From: an uncultured Bacilli bacterium
GTDB lineage: Bacteria; Bacillota_I; Bacilli_A; RF39; UBA660
Assembly: GCA_934086145.1 (NCBI GenBank)
Contig: CAKOHV010000035.1
Span: 1 to 14,529 of the forward strand
Length of the DNA: 14,529 bases
Reading direction: 5' to 3'
In this document: in pieces, positions 13,245-14,529 of the stretch
How positions within the stretch are numbered: position 1 is the stretch's first letter
How the letters are laid out: each line of letters opens with the position of its first letter
Notes under the pieces: model-generated
The model's input: only the letters and a program-made list of their open reading frames with translations
What the model was told of the DNA's origin: nothing
Databases searched by the model: none
Made by a program: the position numbers and the translations under genes

Positions 13245-13268
13245 TTTTAGGTACACTTTTAGATACAC
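13245..13268 (+). repeat. Tandem direct repeat, two 12-base units
   Basis: TTTTAGGTACAC is followed at once by TTTTAGATACAC, with one mismatch in 12. It is too short to be an iteron array and no replication gene is near; it could be a recombinase or regulator site. Function unknown. Confidence 0.6.
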
Positions 13269-13300
13269 AAATTGAAAAAAAGCTAAAATTTATGTTTAAG

Positions 13301-13330
13301 TGGTAATGATATATTTATATATTATTACCA
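13301..13330. repeat. 30-base palindrome of unknown function
   Basis: TGGTAATGATATAT and ATATATTATTACCA are inverted arms of 14 bases with 13 matches, separated by TT. There is no T run, so it does not look like a terminator. It ends about 65 bases upstream of the abiE -35 and does not resemble the abiE operator (CTAATGA arms). An operator or cruciform-forming site is possible. Confidence 0.7.
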
Positions 13331-13394
13331 TAATAAGAAATAAAAATAGAAAATTTTAAAGTGCTGGAAAGAGTATTTGATTTTTTTAGTTGTA

Positions 13395-13423
13395 TTGACA
13401 AAACTAATGATAAAAGTTATAAT
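13395..13423 (+). promoter_or_regulatory. abiE promoter, perfect consensus
   Basis: TTGACA (13395-13400), a 17-base spacer and TATAAT (13418-13423). The start should be near 13430. Such a strong promoter is expected to need tight repression, which the overlapping inverted repeat can give. Confidence 0.88.
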
Positions 13424-13439
13424 TTCATTAGATTTGTCA
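13396..13439. promoter_or_regulatory. Probable AbiEi operator: 15-14-15 inverted repeat over the promoter
   Basis: TGACAAAACTAATGA (13396-13410) and TCATTAGATTTGTCA (13425-13439) are inverted with 14 of 15 positions matching. They are separated by 14 bases that contain most of the -10 box. The left arm covers five bases of the -35 box and the right arm covers the likely start site. AbiEi antitoxins are known to bind inverted repeats in their own promoters, so this is the natural autoregulatory site; the binding itself is inferred. Confidence 0.82.
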
Positions 13440-13452
13440 GAGGGGGAAATTT

Positions 13453-14079
13453 ATGGAAAGGATGACAATAAAAAAATTTAAAGAACAAAGTAATATAGAA
13501 ATTATTGAATCAATTATGAAAATGAATAATGGGTATGTTACTTCAAAAGAACTATCAAATCTTGGAATTCATAGAATGTATCTTAATATAATGAAAGAAA
13601 AAGGTATAATAGAAAAAGTAGGTAATGGTATTTATATAGATTCTAGTAAAATAGAAGATAGTTATTTTGTTTTTAGTTTAGAACTTTCAAATGTAGTTTA
13701 TTCACACATGACTGCACTTTATTTTCATGGACTTTCTATCAAAGCACCAAATGATAAATATGATATAACTGTACCTAACAATTATTTTAATTATAAAATA
13801 AAAGAACATAATGTTTTTTATGTTGATAAAGATATTTATGAACTAGGTCTTACTGAAGTTAAGACGCCAATGGGAAATAATGTCAGAGTCTATGATGTGG
13901 AAAGATGTATATGTGATATTATTAGATCTAAAAACAGAATGGATTCAGAGCATATTAAACATAGTATAAAAGAATATATAAAGAGAAAAGATAAAGATCT
14001 AGTTAAACTATCTAATTATGCCCAAAAAATGGGAATTAAAGAAGAAGTAATGAATTATATAGAGGTATTTTATGAATAG
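13453..14079 (+). CDS. abiEi: AbiEi-type antitoxin/autorepressor of a type IV toxin-antitoxin system
   Basis: The 208-residue protein begins with a winged-helix domain (about 10-65; NGYVTSKELSNLGIHRMYLNIMKEKG, then VGNGIYID). The C-terminal AbiEi-type domain follows, with VVYSHMTALYFHGLS (80-94) and VYDVERCICDIIR (145-157). AbiEi proteins repress their own promoter and counter the paired nucleotidyltransferase toxin without direct binding. AGGGGG lies six bases before ATG 13453; an in-frame ATG at 13462 is less well placed. The gene overlaps the toxin start by eight bases, giving coupled translation. All Arg codons are AGA or AGG, unlike the CGT-rich genes left of about 11930, which points to horizontal acquisition. 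Confidence 0.88.
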   Translation: MERMTIKKFKEQSNIEIIESIMKMNNGYVTSKELSNLGIHRMYLNIMKEKGIIEKVGNGIYIDSSKIEDSYFVFSLELSNVVYSHMTALYFHGLSIKAPNDKYDITVPNNYFNYKIKEHNVFYVDKDIYELGLTEVKTPMGNNVRVYDVERCICDIIRSKNRMDSEHIKHSIKEYIKRKDKDLVKLSNYAQKMGIKEEVMNYIEVFYE

Positions 14080-14529
14080 CATGCAATTAAAAGATAAATT
14101 AAAAAACATTTCAAAAGAAAAAAATGTAGATTTTAATACATTACTTAGACTTTATATGTATGATAGATTTATAGAAAGACTATCAGTTAGTAAATATAAA
14201 GATAATTTTATATTAAAAGGTGGATTTTATTTAAGTACATTATTTGGAGTAGAAAACAGAACTACTATGGATATAGATACTGCTTTTAGAAATGCAAATT
14301 TTAATGAAAAAACAATAGTTAAAATGATTAAAGAAATAGTATCAATAGAAATAGATGATAATACAAAACTTAGTTGTTTAGGAATATCACCAATAAGAGA
14401 TGAAGATGAGTATGGTGGTTTTAGAGTTGATATTCAAATTGAAATAGATAATATTAAAGAAAAATTTCATATTGATATAGCTACAGGTGATCCAATTACT
14501 CCAAAAGAAATTAATTATAAATATAAACC
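14072..14529 (+). CDS. abiEii: AbiEii-type nucleotidyltransferase toxin (3' end outside window)
   Basis: An uninterrupted frame starts at ATG 14072 inside the end of the antitoxin gene and runs through the window end (152 codons seen). AGAGGT at 14061-14066 is its ribosome binding site. The nucleotidyltransferase signature is present: LKGG (48-51), then TTMDID (64-69) with the two metal-binding Asp, as in motif I of AbiEii/DUF1814 proteins. FHIDIATGDPITP (132-144) corresponds to the next conserved block (family knowledge). The toxin transfers nucleotides to a cellular target and causes growth arrest and phage abortive infection in studied cases. Activity here is inferred. The C-terminal half is not in the window. 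Confidence 0.9.
   Translation, partial: MNSMQLKDKLKNISKEKNVDFNTLLRLYMYDRFIERLSVSKYKDNFILKGGFYLSTLFGVENRTTMDIDTAFRNANFNEKTIVKMIKEIVSIEIDDNTKLSCLGISPIRDEDEYGGFRVDIQIEIDNIKEKFHIDIATGDPITPKEINYKYK

Larger units (their letters stand above)
13172..13394. other. Gene-free stretch between IS remnant and abiE promoter
   Basis: No reading frame of useful length is seen on either strand in this 223-base, very AT-rich stretch. It holds the hairpin at 13189-13210, a tandem 12-base repeat at 13245-13268 and a 30-base palindrome at 13301-13330. The rest shows nothing I can name. Together with the IS remnant it makes an 800-base interval without an intact gene (12652-13452). Confidence 0.7.

Noticed and set aside
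1..14529. CRISPR array, rRNA genes or replication origin
   Set aside because: I saw no regularly spaced repeats, no rRNA-like segments and no DnaA-box cluster beside a replication gene.

Overview
The window comes from a low-GC Gram-positive bacterium (Firmicutes/Bacillota, possibly a gut Bacilli or Erysipelotrichia-type lineage; the genus cannot be fixed from sequence alone). The grounds are strong AT bias, AGGAGG-type ribosome binding sites, consensus TTGACA/TATAAT promoters, short intrinsic terminators, a T-box leader, an SmtB/CadC-type metal switch and a Wzz-like protein plus BY-kinase pair. TGG encodes Trp and TGA is used once as a stop, so the code is the standard bacterial one.

Layout. 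1-134: tail of a membrane-anchored surface protein. 338-745: orphan holin-family gene. 847-922: tRNA-Glu(CTC). 1023-1943: unrecognised 306-residue protein. 1953-4565: divergent zinc/cadmium resistance locus, with an SmtB-like repressor on the minus strand facing a free-standing HMA metal chaperone and a P1B-2 ATPase; two operators lie between them. 4721-6088: two-gene operon of a small membrane-anchored protein and an HTH-metallophosphoesterase. 6072-7979: glutamyl-tRNA synthetase under a T-box with a GAA specifier; its promoter sits inside the end of the preceding gene. 8116-9669: membrane-anchored leucine-rich-repeat/transglutaminase-like protein. 9817-10317: HD-domain hydrolase. 10527-12651: polysaccharide regulatory and initiating genes (Wzz-like protein, BY-kinase, phosphoglycosyl transferase). 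12670-13171: internally deleted ISL3-type insertion sequence. 13396-14529: AbiEi/AbiEii (type IV) toxin-antitoxin locus, with the toxin cut by the window end.

How the genes work together. The metal locus is self-contained: the sensor probably leaves DNA when Zn(II)/Cd(II) rises, which frees the promoter for the chaperone and exporter. gltX should be induced when uncharged tRNA-Glu accumulates. The polysaccharide genes supply the chain-length/kinase pair and the first membrane step, but no further glycosyltransferase, flippase or polymerase follows before a terminator and the IS remnant.

The right-hand part differs in style. From about 11974 Arg codons shift from CGT to AGA, and in the AbiE genes every Arg I read is AGA or AGG. 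This agrees with an accessory, horizontally shaped region. The most notable structures are the 15-14-15 inverted repeat that wraps the abiE promoter, the IS remnant whose catalytic Glu codon appears to be TAA with both ends intact, a 30-bp palindrome of unknown role at 13301-13330, and the double operator of the metal switch. I found no clearly unprecedented multi-gene system. The least explained genes are the 306-residue protein and the membrane-protein/metallophosphoesterase pair.
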